In this document: one piece after another, positions 44,975-55,390 of the stretch
Numbering within the stretch: position 1 is the first letter of the stretch
How the letters are laid out: each line of letters opens with the position of its first letter
Source: Terrimicrobium sacchariphilum
GTDB lineage: Bacteria > Verrucomicrobiota > Verrucomicrobiia > Chthoniobacterales > Terrimicrobiaceae
NCBI RefSeq assembly: GCF_001613545.1
Contig: NZ_BDCO01000002.1
Location: forward strand, 1-64,000
Direction of reading: 5' to 3'
Length of the DNA: 64,000 nucleotides
Made by a program: the position numbers and the translations under genes
Notes under the pieces: generated by a model
The model's database searches: none
What the model saw: only the letters and a program-made list of their open reading frames with translations
What the model was told of the DNA's origin: nothing

Positions 44975-45917
44975 TCCCATCATCGAGGTCGAGCGCCTGG
45001 AGCGCGACTTTGGCGACGTCAAGGCCGTGAAGGATGTGACGTTCACGATCGAGCGCGGCACCGTCGCCGGATTCATCGGCGCGAATGGAGCAGGCAAGAC
45101 GACCACGATGCGCATGATGGTCACGCTGGAAACGCCAACGGCGGGAACGATCCGTATCGGCGGCGACGACGTGATCGACAAGCCCGCTGAGATTCGTCGC
45201 CGGGTGGGCTGGATGCCCGATCACTTCGGCACATACGACAACGTGACCGTTTACGAATATCTGGATTTCTTTGGCCGTGCCTTTGGCTATCCCCGCGCGG
45301 AGCGCCTGCGTCGCCTCGAGGAAGTGATGGATTTCACCGATCTCACTCCACTGGCCGACCGGGCGATGAACTCGCTCTCCAAGGGAATGAACCAGCGGCT
45401 CTGCCTGGGGCGCACGCTCATCCACGACCCCGAGGTGCTCGTGCTCGACGAACCTGCTGCCGGACTCGATCCCAAGGCGCGCATCGAGTTCAAAAACCTC
45501 ATCCGCCTGCTCGCCGGGAAGGGCAAGACGATCTTCATCAGCTCCCACATCCTCTCGGAGCTCGGAGAGATGTGCGATCAGCTCGTCTTCATCGACAATG
45601 GTCGCATCGTCCACCACGGCTCTACGGAAAGCCTGACCCGCCAGACCGGCAGCGAAACCCTCCTCGAAGTGCGGATCGCCGGGGACCCGGAGCCCCTTTA
45701 CCAATGGATCGCCGCCGCCACGGAGATCACACTCGCCGACCGACACAAGGATGGCGCAAGAATCCGCACCACGGAACTTTCCGACGAGGCTGCCGCCGCA
45801 CTGCTGCGTCGAATGGTTCTCGACGGCGTGGCGGTAAAGGGATTCACCCGTCTCGAGCGTCGCCTGGAGGATGCCTTTGTCGACATGTTGCGCATGACCC
45901 CGCCTCCTCTCCCATGA
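44967..45917 (+). CDS. ABC transporter ATP-binding protein
   Basis: The 316-aa ATPase energises the permease encoded directly downstream. Walker A is GANGAGKTTT (about 36-45), the signature is NSLSKGMNQRLCLGR, Walker B is VLVLDEPAAGLD and the H-loop is ISSHILSE. A C-terminal extension (about 220-316) is like those of multidrug or antibiotic exporters. It overlaps trpC by 8 bp (ATGCCTGA) and the permease by ATGA. The pair resembles the GldA/GldF or Nos-type export systems, but a gliding role cannot be concluded. Confidence 0.93.
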   Translation: MPDPIIEVERLERDFGDVKAVKDVTFTIERGTVAGFIGANGAGKTTTMRMMVTLETPTAGTIRIGGDDVIDKPAEIRRRVGWMPDHFGTYDNVTVYEYLDFFGRAFGYPRAERLRRLEEVMDFTDLTPLADRAMNSLSKGMNQRLCLGRTLIHDPEVLVLDEPAAGLDPKARIEFKNLIRLLAGKGKTIFISSHILSELGEMCDQLVFIDNGRIVHHGSTESLTRQTGSETLLEVRIAGDPEPLYQWIAAATEITLADRHKDGARIRTTELSDEAAAALLRRMVLDGVAVKGFTRLERRLEDAFVDMLRMTPPPLP

Positions 45918-47356
45918 TCAGTTCCGCCACACGCTCGGATTTCGCAGACTGGGCCAGCCCGGTGCTCGTGAAGGAATTGCGGCAGGGGCTGCGCTCCCGG
46001 CTCTTCATGTCGGCCTTTTTCATCACGCAACTCCTCATGATCGTCAGCGTGATGATCAATCTCGCAGTTGCGAGCGCCTTTGACGCCCGCTCGGAAGAGA
46101 CCCGGGGATTCACCGACGGCTTGTTCTGGTTCCTCATCAGCCTGCCACTCGTCCTCGGGATGCCCATGCGCGGGTTTACGGCGATCCACTCCGAGATCAA
46201 GGATCGCACCCTCGAACTGGTGCTGCTCAGCCATTTATCCTCCTGGCGCATTGCCTTGGGGAAATGGACCGCTCTGGTCATCCAGACCCTCCTGCTCGTA
46301 TGCTCGGTCCTGCCGTATGTCCTGCTCCGCTACTATCTCGGCGGGGTCAACATCCTCGCCGATCTGCAAAGTCTCGGGCTGCTCTTTGTCTTCAGCTGCG
46401 TGCTCACGGCCGTGACGGTGGCCTTGTCCCCGTACGAGTCAAAGATCCTGCGGTCTCTCTTCATCGTCGTGCTGTTCGCGGGATTCTGGTTCCTCTTGGG
46501 GACCATCATGCTATGGCTGACTATGGCGACTTTTTATGGTGGCGTCCCGGGATCGGGCCGGTTGGAACCATGGAAGATCTACGTAATGATCGCGATCTTC
46601 GGGCCGGCCTTCATCATCCTCTGCCTGGAGATGGCTGCCTCACGCATCGCCCCGGCGGCGGAGAATCACTCCCTGCGCAAACGCGCTCTCGGTATCTTTC
46701 TCATCGCGGCTGCGGCCCTGCTGGACTTCACGGGGATCAGCAACCAGGTCGCCATCTTCGTGGCAGCCACGCTCCTCGTACCTCTCATCATTGACGCACT
46801 CGCAGAGTCCGACGCCTTCTCGATTCCGGTGGGCAAACGCCTGCTCGCCCACGGCTGGCGTGGACGGCTTGCCACTTGGATCCTTGCTCCGGGGTGGGTT
46901 TCGGCCACCGCTTTCAGCCTCGTCGTCATTGCTTCCCTGGCCATTGTGACAGGTCTGCAGGGACTCCTCGGTACGATGCAGGGCAAGATCATGATCGTGA
47001 GCTACGCTGGAGCGCTTCTGCTGCCAGCAGGTTTGATCCGCCTCCTCCAGCCAAACACACGGAGTTTTCTCGGTTTCTATATCACGCTTCAGTTCTTCTT
47101 CATCATGCTGACCCTGCTGGTGAACATCATCACGCATTCGACGCCAGAGGCATTCAGTTCATGGCTGGCTCCGATTCCCATGTCGGCTCTGCTCCTGAAT
47201 CTTTTCAACGACGTTCCGGCCCCGGCCCAGCTCAACTTCCTGCTGCTCACCTCGGTCACCACCTGCGCCAGCGTCGCCTTTCTCGCCCTGCGTTCCCTCA
47301 CGCCGTGGCGTGACTTCTCGGCAAACCTGCGCCAACATTCCGCGCACAATGGCTGA
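45914..47356 (+). CDS. ABC-2-type transporter permease
   Basis: The 480-aa integral membrane protein has about 12 hydrophobic segments. A short cytoplasmic N terminus ([19 protein letters not shown]) is of the kind that starts ABC-2 permeases. It overlaps the ATPase by ATGA, and its end overlaps the ruvB start by 8 bp (ATGGCTGA). With twice the usual number of helices it may work as a fused double permease or act alone with the ATPase dimer. The substrate is unknown. The start at 45914 is set by the overlap and by the loss of membrane character upstream. Confidence 0.87.
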   Translation: MISSATRSDFADWASPVLVKELRQGLRSRLFMSAFFITQLLMIVSVMINLAVASAFDARSEETRGFTDGLFWFLISLPLVLGMPMRGFTAIHSEIKDRTLELVLLSHLSSWRIALGKWTALVIQTLLLVCSVLPYVLLRYYLGGVNILADLQSLGLLFVFSCVLTAVTVALSPYESKILRSLFIVVLFAGFWFLLGTIMLWLTMATFYGGVPGSGRLEPWKIYVMIAIFGPAFIILCLEMAASRIAPAAENHSLRKRALGIFLIAAAALLDFTGISNQVAIFVAATLLVPLIIDALAESDAFSIPVGKRLLAHGWRGRLATWILAPGWVSATAFSLVVIASLAIVTGLQGLLGTMQGKIMIVSYAGALLLPAGLIRLLQPNTRSFLGFYITLQFFFIMLTLLVNIITHSTPEAFSSWLAPIPMSALLLNLFNDVPAPAQLNFLLLTSVTTCASVAFLALRSLTPWRDFSANLRQHSAHNG

Positions 47357-48374
47357 TTTCGCTATCCCGTCCGGCGACACCCCGGATTCCGCTTTTGACA
47401 TCTCGCTCCGTCCGCCGCTCTTTGACGAGTTCACTGGACAGGAAAAAGCCGTCGAGCGCATCCAGCTCCTGGTTGAAGCAGCGAAGCAGCGCGGCGAGGC
47501 GCTCCAGCACATCCTCCTCAGTGGCCCTCCTGGCCTCGGGAAGACGACGCTTGCCTATATCATCGGCAACGCCATGGAAACCGAGGTGAAAACGACCAGC
47601 GGCCCCATGATCGAAAAGGCCGGCGATCTGGCCGGACTCCTGACCAACATGGAGCGCGGCGGCGTACTTTTCATCGACGAAATCCACCGCCTCCAGCCGA
47701 CCATCGAGGAGTACCTCTACCCGGCGATGGAGGACTTCAAGCTCGACATCGTGATCGATCAGGGGCCGAGTGCCCGCAGCGTACGGCTGAATCTCGCCCG
47801 GTTTACCCTCGTCGGCGCGACCACCCGCTCCGGGATGATCAGCGCCCCGCTCCGATCGCGCTTTGGCATGACGTGCCGCCTCGACTACTACGACGCCGAA
47901 CATTTGCAAAAGATCGTCCTTCGCAGCGCTGGACTCCTCAACGCTGCGATCGAACCCGATGGCGCGCTCGAGATCGCCCGCCGGTCGCGGGGGACTCCTC
48001 GCATCGCCAACAACCTCCTGAGATGGGTACGAGATTACGCACAAGTCCGTAGTTCCGGTCTCATTACCGGTCCGGTCGCGCAGCAGGCACTCGCCATGCT
48101 GGAGATCGACGAGGATGGCTTCGACGAGATGGACAAGCGCATCATCGAGGCGCTGATCAGTCTTTTCAACGGGGGGCCGGTGGGCGTAAATTCCCTCGCC
48201 GTGGCCATCGGTGAAGAACCCGGCACGATCGAGGAGGTGCACGAGCCGTATCTCATCATGAACGGCTATATCAAGCGCACCCCGCAGGGCCGTGTCGCCC
48301 TCACCCGCTCCTATCGCAAGCTCGGCATGGAACCGCCGCGCAACGCGCCGCAGAGCGACCTCTTCGGCCAATAG
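47349..48374 (+). CDS. ruvB: Holliday junction branch-migration helicase RuvB
   Basis: RuvB is the AAA+ motor that, with RuvA, drives Holliday junction branch migration during recombination. The 341-aa length matches the family (E. coli 336). The opening [19 protein letters not shown], Walker [15 protein letters not shown], Walker [11 protein letters not shown], sensor 1 [10 protein letters not shown] and the C-terminal winged helix ([19 protein letters not shown]) are complete. ruvA and ruvC are not adjacent. The gene is overlapped with an ABC permease upstream and followed by a TPR gene after 21 bp. Its presence in an envelope operon is unusual. Confidence 0.97.
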   Translation: MADFAIPSGDTPDSAFDISLRPPLFDEFTGQEKAVERIQLLVEAAKQRGEALQHILLSGPPGLGKTTLAYIIGNAMETEVKTTSGPMIEKAGDLAGLLTNMERGGVLFIDEIHRLQPTIEEYLYPAMEDFKLDIVIDQGPSARSVRLNLARFTLVGATTRSGMISAPLRSRFGMTCRLDYYDAEHLQKIVLRSAGLLNAAIEPDGALEIARRSRGTPRIANNLLRWVRDYAQVRSSGLITGPVAQQALAMLEIDEDGFDEMDKRIIEALISLFNGGPVGVNSLAVAIGEEPGTIEEVHEPYLIMNGYIKRTPQGRVALTRSYRKLGMEPPRNAPQSDLFGQ

Positions 48375-48395
48375 CCAACACCCACTCCCAAGCGT

Positions 48396-49745
48396 ATGCG
48401 TTACGCGCTCCTTCTCCTCCTCGCCGCCGCCCTCACCCGGGCCGACGGCGCGAATCTTCGTGATCAACTGCAACTGGCGAAAAGGGAGGCCGACCGCCCC
48501 GCGCAGATAGAGATCATTCGTCGCATCCTCGCCAATGAGCCCGATGAAGGAGACCTCCGTGGCCAACTGCTCGATCTCTGGCTGACAGAGGGCGACTATG
48601 ACATGGCAGCCCGTACGCTCGACGACTGGCCGACGGCCCCGGAGAATATCTCCGTCTCCGCAAGGGCAACCATCTTCCTGGCTCGAGGTCACGAAGACGA
48701 CGCCATACGCCTGCTGGAAAGCTATCATGCGAAGGCTCCCGCCGACCTTGCCATCACCCGCCAGCTGACAGGCTATCTGGCAGGAAACCCCGCCCGCCAG
48801 TTGGCTCTGCTGGAAGCCGCCCCCAGTGTGACAGAGAATCCCGACCTGCTCATCTCCCGCGCTTTTGCCCGCCTCCACCTCCATGACTACTCGGGCGCAC
48901 TGGCGGACTTTGCCATCGCAGAGCGTATCGCGCCGCAAAGCGACGAAGTGAAAGCCAACCGAGCAGACTTCGAACGGGTGCGCGTGGCATCGGATGGCAT
49001 CCGGCTGGCCTCCGAACAACTCGCGCAAAACCCGCAGGATTTCTCCGCCCGCACCCGCCGCGCCTATTGGTATCTCTCCTTGGGATATCGGGCCACCCCC
49101 CTGGGAAAAGCAACAGCCGACGCGGAAGCGGCTCTCGCTCTCGTGCCCGGCAGCTCGGCCGCGCGGCTCATGCTCGCCACTGCACTCGTCCGTTCGGGCA
49201 AGCTGACACAGGATGCCGCCCTCAAGGAATACGGCGTTGATTACTCAAAATCCTTCGTTATTCCCGAGACGCTTAATCAGCTCATTGCCGAGGATTTGAA
49301 GCTCCAGAAGAACCCTCGTGACGGAAAGGCTCTATCCGACCGCGCCGGGATCCTCAGCCATCTCCCAGCTCAGTTCCAACTCGCCCTCAACGACACAAAT
49401 ACCGCTCTCGATCTCGATCCCAACAACGCTTTCGCCGCCGAAGAGCGCATTTACATCCTGGTGAAGACCGGCAAACAGGACGAAGCCGTCTCCGCCTTGC
49501 GCAAGCTCGCTGCGACCAGACCACCACCGGGCATCCTCTCCGCGGCCTCACTCACGATCGCCGGTAGCTACCTGCAATCCAACCGCTATCGCGAAGCACT
49601 CGACTACGCCAACGCAGCTATGGCAGCCAAGCCGACAGCGGAGGCCTACAAATTCCGCGCTTCCGTATGGGTCCGGATGAACCGCGCGGAGGAGGCCCAA
49701 GCCGACATCGCGAAAGCCACAGCCCTCGAAAAGAACCGGCGATGA
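48396..49745 (+). CDS. Exported TPR protein
   Basis: The 449-aa protein has a signal peptide (about 1-18, ALTRADG) and tandem TPR-like helices through most of its length. Examples are LLISRAFARLHLHDYSGALADF, which is one unit, and SLTIAGSYLQSNRYREALDYA near the end. No enzymatic motif is present. Its stop overlaps the start of the alpha-2-macroglobulin gene (ATGA). It is therefore likely to be made with that protein and to act in the periplasm. It might help to assemble or present the macroglobulin; this is inference from context only. Confidence 0.8.
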   Translation: MRYALLLLLAAALTRADGANLRDQLQLAKREADRPAQIEIIRRILANEPDEGDLRGQLLDLWLTEGDYDMAARTLDDWPTAPENISVSARATIFLARGHEDDAIRLLESYHAKAPADLAITRQLTGYLAGNPARQLALLEAAPSVTENPDLLISRAFARLHLHDYSGALADFAIAERIAPQSDEVKANRADFERVRVASDGIRLASEQLAQNPQDFSARTRRAYWYLSLGYRATPLGKATADAEAALALVPGSSAARLMLATALVRSGKLTQDAALKEYGVDYSKSFVIPETLNQLIAEDLKLQKNPRDGKALSDRAGILSHLPAQFQLALNDTNTALDLDPNNAFAAEERIYILVKTGKQDEAVSALRKLAATRPPPGILSAASLTIAGSYLQSNRYREALDYANAAMAAKPTAEAYKFRASVWVRMNRAEEAQADIAKATALEKNRR

Positions 49746-52700
49746 AACGTCTCTCTCTGCTCCTCATTGCAGCCCTCTCCACCGCCGTCGCCCTGGAGCC
49801 GCCCCCCGTGCGAAAAAGTGAGGCGGAACGAAAGGCCGCCGCTCCCGCCGTAAAGAACGAGCCTGTCTTCACCACCGAGGAGGATACCCGGCCCTTCGCC
49901 AACGCCCCCGCCGCCGGAGGCCTCTCGGTCAGCGGCAACGATACCCTGCTCCAGCCTTACAATAGTATTGACGTCTCCTTTCCCGCGCCGATGGTTTCCT
50001 CGGACAAGGTGGACGCCGAGGATCAACCCTCGCCCGTCGTGGCATGGCCGAAACTCGACGCGACATGGACCTGGCGATCGCCCACCGAAGGCTCGCTCAT
50101 GATCAAAGGTCCGCTGGTTCCCGGGCAAACCTACCGGTTCCGCCTCGTCTCCGGCCTTACCGATCTTGCCGGCAACCCCGCACCGGTCGACACATGGGGA
50201 TTTGAGGCGAAGACCGATCCGCTCCGCATCGTGGACTCTGGTTACGGCGGCAATGGCGGTCTGGGCAGCCAGCCCCAGGTGCGGCTGGAGTTTAAGTTTC
50301 CCATCCGTCTCGCCACGGCAGCGGAATCTGTATGGTTCCAGGATCGCGTAACGCGCGTGCGGTTCCCGGCGGAAGTCCTCCTCAACCGGGCCCAGGGCGT
50401 GCTCGACACCAAGGTCGTCGATGTCGCACCGGATGCCGACACGAAGGTGTACGACTTCCGCGTGCGTCCGCTTGCCCCGCTGCCGATGAATCGCCGGTTC
50501 GATCTCGTGATCGACGGCATCCAGGATGCCTACGCGGGACGGACGTTGCCTTTCCCGCGGGTGATTTCCCTGGGAACCACCGAGCCTCTTTCCATCCTCA
50601 CCGTGGCGGCGGCAAACCGCCCGATGGAGAAACCTCGCATCGAGATCAAATTCGACGAATGGCTCGGAGATGACCCGCTACCGCCCAAGGCGGTGAAAAT
50701 CACGCCCGAGGTGCCGCATTTGCAGCTGCGCAAGGACGGCCAGTTCATCTACGCCGAGGGCGACTTTGACCGGTCCGTCCACTACACCGTGGAGATCGAT
50801 CCGGACATCCGGGGCTACAGCGGGTATGGGCTGGCCAAAGCGGAGCGCTGGGGCGCGACGTTCCGGCCCTTCCCCGGCACGGTGATCTTCCCCGACCGCG
50901 AGGTGCGCCAGCGCTCGGTGCTGGGGCTGTCCTTTACCTTTTATCAGTTCAACACTTCCGAGCTGACATGGAGGATCGCGCCGATCCCCCTCGACAAGCT
51001 CGCTCAGGTGCAGGCAGCGGAGAAGGAATTCACCCAACCTCTGACCGATGAGGCGGGCAACCAGCAATGGACCGAGGAGGGAAACTTCCGCTACGTCCCA
51101 TCGCAGCCGCTCATCGAAACGCTCCAGCTCTCGCCGCTTGGGTCCGGGACATTCCCAGCCAGCGCCGATCAGAAGGAGGTGCTCCGCGAAATCGCCTGGA
51201 AGCCAGACAACTCCGCGACGCTCGACGGCCCCATGCTCCTCGAGGTCACGGGCAAGGACGCCAAGGGGCGCGTTATCGGGAATCGCGCCATCATTTACTT
51301 CGGAGAGGCCGTCATCACCCGGAAGGTTTCTGCCAAGCAGACCGACGTGCGCGTCGCCCGGATGACCGATGCCCAGCCTGTGGCGGGTGCCACGGTTTCA
51401 GCACTCGATTCCAGCCTACGCGAGATATCCACCGCCACCACCAACTCGCAAGGCATCGCCTCATGGCCCACTCCGGATGTCGCCGGAGCCCAATACTATC
51501 TCGCCCGGGCCAATGGTATCTCCACCCTCCAGCCCACACGTCTCTCTGATCAGATCGGCTCCGGTTCCCTGTCAGCCGTCCAACCTCCGCCGCTGCGGGC
51601 GTTCACCTTTACCGACCGCCCGCTTTATCGTCCCGGCCAATCGGTTCAGTTCAAGGGCATCATCCGGCAGGAAAAAGATGGCAGCCTCACCATTCCCGCC
51701 AAGGCCACTGTCACGTGGCGGATCGAGAAACAATACGGCTCCGAGGAAGCCGTCGCAGAGGGTTCTGCCAAACTCGACGCCGAGGGGAGCTGGAATGGCC
51801 AATGGACTCCCGCCGAAGGGAGCTCGGTCGGCGATTTTGTCGTCCGTACGTTGCTCGATGGAACCCCGGTCGGCGACTCCGCACAGTTCAAGGTCGAGGA
51901 GTTCCGCAATCCGCCCTTCAACGTCATCTGCGAGAAGGCCGAGGTGGAAAATCCCGCCGAGTCCGTCATCACGGTCAGTTCACAGTATTTCCACGGCGCT
52001 CCCAATGCCGGGAGCCGGGTGAAATGGACCGCAACATGGCTAAGTGACTCTACAGAGGGATATTATAACGGCTACGGATCGGACAGCATGACCCGGGTGG
52101 ACATTTATTCAGAAGATGTTCACATCCCGACCTATATGGCGGAAATCTCCGGGGAAACAGCCCTCGATGGGAATGGGCATGCCACCCTGCGCTGCAATGC
52201 GCCTTTCCCCGATCCCGGCAATCGCGCCTATTGCAATGTCTCATGGAAGGTCGAAGTGACCGGACCCGACGGCCAGACGATTCCGGGCGGTACGAGCCAG
52301 GTCGTACCCATGGACAAGGTGCTCCTCGGGGTCAAGAACCGCGACCGGAACGACGGCACCATCGCCTTCTCGTGGGATGCCGATACGCCTTTCGGCTCGA
52401 AACCGGATGCCGTGAGCATTGAGTTGTTCCAGGTCGTCACCAAGTCGGTGAAGGAACGCCTCGCTCCAAACGTCTACCGATACCGGAACTTCGACCAGTA
52501 CATCTCCGTCGAGAAGAAGGGCCATGTCACGGAGCACGACCTTTCCTTCCAGCCTAAGGAACCCGGCCGCTACGTGCTCGTGGTCTCTCCGATCAAGGGC
52601 AACGCGGCGTTCCCGGTGAGCGAGGACGCGTATCTCGAGGGACCCGCCCCGGCCCAGGTGCCGGTGCAGTCGGACAATACCGCCACGGTATTTTCCAGCG

Positions 52701-55390
52701 TTCCATCCGACAATGTGTCGGTCGATGATCAGCGTCCGGAAGGCAGACCCTGGAAGGCCGGCGAAACAGCCTCCGTGCGCATCCTCTCCTCCACCGGCGG
52801 CATCGCCTGGGTAACATTGGAGACAGATCGCATCCTCGAGACCTTCACCGTGCCGGTACCAGCGAACTCCACGCGCATCGACATTCCGATCAAGGCTGAG
52901 TACGAGCCCAATGTCACCGTCTCGGTGTATCTCCTGCGCCCGGGCGGAACCAACGAGCTCGCGGGGGAAATCTACGGATCGACGACGCTCTTCGTTCGCC
53001 AGCCCGGACGCGTGCTTTCCGTCGACGTAAAGACGACAAAGCCCGAATACAAGCCGCGCGAGCCGATCTACGGACGAGTCGCTGTGACCGCCGAGGACAA
53101 GCCGGTGGCCAATGCCGATCTCGCCATTTATGCCGTGGATGATTCGATCCTTGAGCTTGGCGAATGGCGGTTGCCCGTTCTCCTTCCCGCCTTCTTCCCT
53201 GGTCGTCCGCTCGGCGTCGTCACCTACTCATCCCTCCGCGCCTACGTCGACAAAATCAACCCACGCTGGCTGACGATGAAGGGCTTCACCGCCGGCGATG
53301 GCGGCGACGACGCTTTTGCCAACACCACATTTGCCCGCAAGGAGTTCAAGCCGATCATCCTCTGGCAGCCAAATGTAAAGACGAACGCTGACGGCATCGC
53401 ATCGTTCCAGTGCGAAGCGCCGGATAATCTCACGCGCTTCCGCGTCATCGCGGTGGCACAGACGCGGGAAAGTCAATTCGGTGCGGGGAATTCCACGCTC
53501 ACCGTGACCAAAAATCTGCTGCTCGACACGGCGCTGCCGCGCTTCGTTCGCGAGGGCGATGAGATCGAGCTGCGCGCCGTGGCCCGGCAGAAACTCTGGG
53601 ATTCCGCCAGGCTCAAGGTGCGCTGCACGGTGGGCGCCGGGCTGGAGCTCACCGGTCCCGCTGAACAGGAGATTTCCGCCGACCGCGACGCGCCTGCGGT
53701 GGTAAGGTTCCGTGCCAAAGCATCCGCCGTCGGAGGCTCGACCGTGAAATTCGACGTGGTGGCGCTCAATGACACTACGGTAACGGATTCCGTGGAGGTG
53801 CCGATTCCCATCGCCGAGCCGGTGATCCTGCGCAAGGACGCCGTGGCCGGAACGGCGGGAAACACCACATTCAAAGTGGCCGAGGTTGCTCCCGGCGCGT
53901 GGGAGAACGCGAAGGGTGACTTTACCTTTTCCGTATCGACTACCCCATGGCTGCCGAAGCTCCAGGGCATTCCCTACCTGATCGAGTATCCGCATGGGTG
54001 CTTCGAGCAGAAGTCGTCGCGTCTGCTCGCCTACACCTATCTCGGCGGCCTGCTGAAATACATTCCCGACGCCGGCGTGCGGAAGGAAAACTACCAGGAC
54101 GTGATCACACGCACGTTGGAGGAGTTTGAGCAAGGGCTGCTCTCCGATGGACGTCTGCCGTACTGGCCGGGCGGCACAAAAGCGAATGACTTCGTGACCA
54201 TTCAAGCCGCATGGTGCGTCAGCCAGGCCGAGACGGCGGGATTTGAGGTGCCGGAGCGGCTGGCGAGCGAACTGCCCACCGCCCTGACCAACATGGTCCT
54301 CGGGCAGAATGGCCTCTCTGCAATGCCGACATTGCGCGCCTTCGCCTTCTTCACTCTCGCCTCATTCGGCAACGAGCCGGATGCCACGCTTAAGTCGGCT
54401 GCGAATGAACTCTATCTCCAGCGCGACAAGATGGGCACCGACGGAAAGGCCATGCTCGCGCTCAGCCTCTCCCTGCTCAAGATCGAGCCGGAGAAGCAGA
54501 AAACCATTGTCTCCGAGCTGCCGCGAGAACCCGAGGGTATTGCCTTTAACCCGGAAACGTTCTCCTCCCAGACTCGGACGCAGGCCCTCTGCGACTGGGC
54601 GCGCCTCGTCATCACACCAGGACCGCAGAACCAGGAAATCGTGGACCGCCTCGGCAAACTGCTGGAGAAAGCGCAAAGCCTCTCGACCCAGGAAAATCTC
54701 TGGCTGCTGGTGACGTTCAATACGCTGCTCGACAAATCCTCCTTCGCCAAGCTGCGCTCCAATCGCCTCAAACCCGCCGCCGCGACCGTTTCGGAAAACT
54801 CGACCGCCGCTGCGTGGTCTCCGCAGACGCTGGTAAATCTCGCGACCTTCGTGGTCGATGGCCTGCCGAAATCGACGGCTCCCGGCAGCTTCGTGCTAAG
54901 TGCGGCGTACCGTACCGCTCAGCGTGAAACTCCCGCCGAGATTCATGGCCTGAAAATCGAGCGCATCGTGAAAAACCTTACTGCTTCCGACCGCGACGGC
55001 AGTGCCGCGCATCCCTACAAGCTCGGCGACCAGGTGCTGATTTCCTACCGCTTCTCGGCGGAGGACAGGCAAAGCTTCGTCGCGCTGGAGGACATGATTC
55101 CCGCCGGGTTGGAAATCGTGAATCCCAACCTCGCGCTCTTTGGCCGATACTATGACATCCCGGCGGAAGGCGATGTCTCAACTGCCTCCCTCTCGCACAG
55201 CGAAATCCGCGACCAGCAGACGAATCTTTACTTTGACCGCGTGGACAAGGGTCGCAGCAGCTACTCCGTGCTGGCCCGTGCCACTGCCGCAGGCAACTTC
55301 ATCTGGCCCGCCACCCAGATCGTACCGATGTACGACAGCCGGTTCTTTGGGCGATCGGCCTCGAGCCAATGCGCCGTCGTCTCCGAGTAA
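49742..55390 (+). CDS. Bacterial alpha-2-macroglobulin with thioester (YfhM-like)
   Basis: The 1,882-aa periplasmic protein is a bacterial alpha-2-macroglobulin. This family traps attacking proteases that cut a bait region and then binds them covalently. The N-terminal MG domains carry an exported signal (about 1-18, AALSTAVALEP). The middle has a linker region (about 1145-1210) and the MG-type phrase RVIAVAQTRESQFGAG. The thioester is intact as GCFEQ, with C1420 and Q1423 in EYPHGCFEQKSS. Unlike E. coli YfhM there is no lipobox cysteine, so it is probably free in the periplasm. The pairing with the downstream pbpC gene (22-bp overlap) is the classic arrangement for this family. Confidence 0.93.
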   Translation: MKRLSLLLIAALSTAVALEPPPVRKSEAERKAAAPAVKNEPVFTTEEDTRPFANAPAAGGLSVSGNDTLLQPYNSIDVSFPAPMVSSDKVDAEDQPSPVVAWPKLDATWTWRSPTEGSLMIKGPLVPGQTYRFRLVSGLTDLAGNPAPVDTWGFEAKTDPLRIVDSGYGGNGGLGSQPQVRLEFKFPIRLATAAESVWFQDRVTRVRFPAEVLLNRAQGVLDTKVVDVAPDADTKVYDFRVRPLAPLPMNRRFDLVIDGIQDAYAGRTLPFPRVISLGTTEPLSILTVAAANRPMEKPRIEIKFDEWLGDDPLPPKAVKITPEVPHLQLRKDGQFIYAEGDFDRSVHYTVEIDPDIRGYSGYGLAKAERWGATFRPFPGTVIFPDREVRQRSVLGLSFTFYQFNTSELTWRIAPIPLDKLAQVQAAEKEFTQPLTDEAGNQQWTEEGNFRYVPSQPLIETLQLSPLGSGTFPASADQKEVLREIAWKPDNSATLDGPMLLEVTGKDAKGRVIGNRAIIYFGEAVITRKVSAKQTDVRVARMTDAQPVAGATVSALDSSLREISTATTNSQGIASWPTPDVAGAQYYLARANGISTLQPTRLSDQIGSGSLSAVQPPPLRAFTFTDRPLYRPGQSVQFKGIIRQEKDGSLTIPAKATVTWRIEKQYGSEEAVAEGSAKLDAEGSWNGQWTPAEGSSVGDFVVRTLLDGTPVGDSAQFKVEEFRNPPFNVICEKAEVENPAESVITVSSQYFHGAPNAGSRVKWTATWLSDSTEGYYNGYGSDSMTRVDIYSEDVHIPTYMAEISGETALDGNGHATLRCNAPFPDPGNRAYCNVSWKVEVTGPDGQTIPGGTSQVVPMDKVLLGVKNRDRNDGTIAFSWDADTPFGSKPDAVSIELFQVVTKSVKERLAPNVYRYRNFDQYISVEKKGHVTEHDLSFQPKEPGRYVLVVSPIKGNAAFPVSEDAYLEGPAPAQVPVQSDNTATVFSSVPSDNVSVDDQRPEGRPWKAGETASVRILSSTGGIAWVTLETDRILETFTVPVPANSTRIDIPIKAEYEPNVTVSVYLLRPGGTNELAGEIYGSTTLFVRQPGRVLSVDVKTTKPEYKPREPIYGRVAVTAEDKPVANADLAIYAVDDSILELGEWRLPVLLPAFFPGRPLGVVTYSSLRAYVDKINPRWLTMKGFTAGDGGDDAFANTTFARKEFKPIILWQPNVKTNADGIASFQCEAPDNLTRFRVIAVAQTRESQFGAGNSTLTVTKNLLLDTALPRFVREGDEIELRAVARQKLWDSARLKVRCTVGAGLELTGPAEQEISADRDAPAVVRFRAKASAVGGSTVKFDVVALNDTTVTDSVEVPIPIAEPVILRKDAVAGTAGNTTFKVAEVAPGAWENAKGDFTFSVSTTPWLPKLQGIPYLIEYPHGCFEQKSSRLLAYTYLGGLLKYIPDAGVRKENYQDVITRTLEEFEQGLLSDGRLPYWPGGTKANDFVTIQAAWCVSQAETAGFEVPERLASELPTALTNMVLGQNGLSAMPTLRAFAFFTLASFGNEPDATLKSAANELYLQRDKMGTDGKAMLALSLSLLKIEPEKQKTIVSELPREPEGIAFNPETFSSQTRTQALCDWARLVITPGPQNQEIVDRLGKLLEKAQSLSTQENLWLLVTFNTLLDKSSFAKLRSNRLKPAAATVSENSTAAAWSPQTLVNLATFVVDGLPKSTAPGSFVLSAAYRTAQRETPAEIHGLKIERIVKNLTASDRDGSAAHPYKLGDQVLISYRFSAEDRQSFVALEDMIPAGLEIVNPNLALFGRYYDIPAEGDVSTASLSHSEIRDQQTNLYFDRVDKGRSSYSVLARATAAGNFIWPATQIVPMYDSRFFGRSASSQCAVVSE

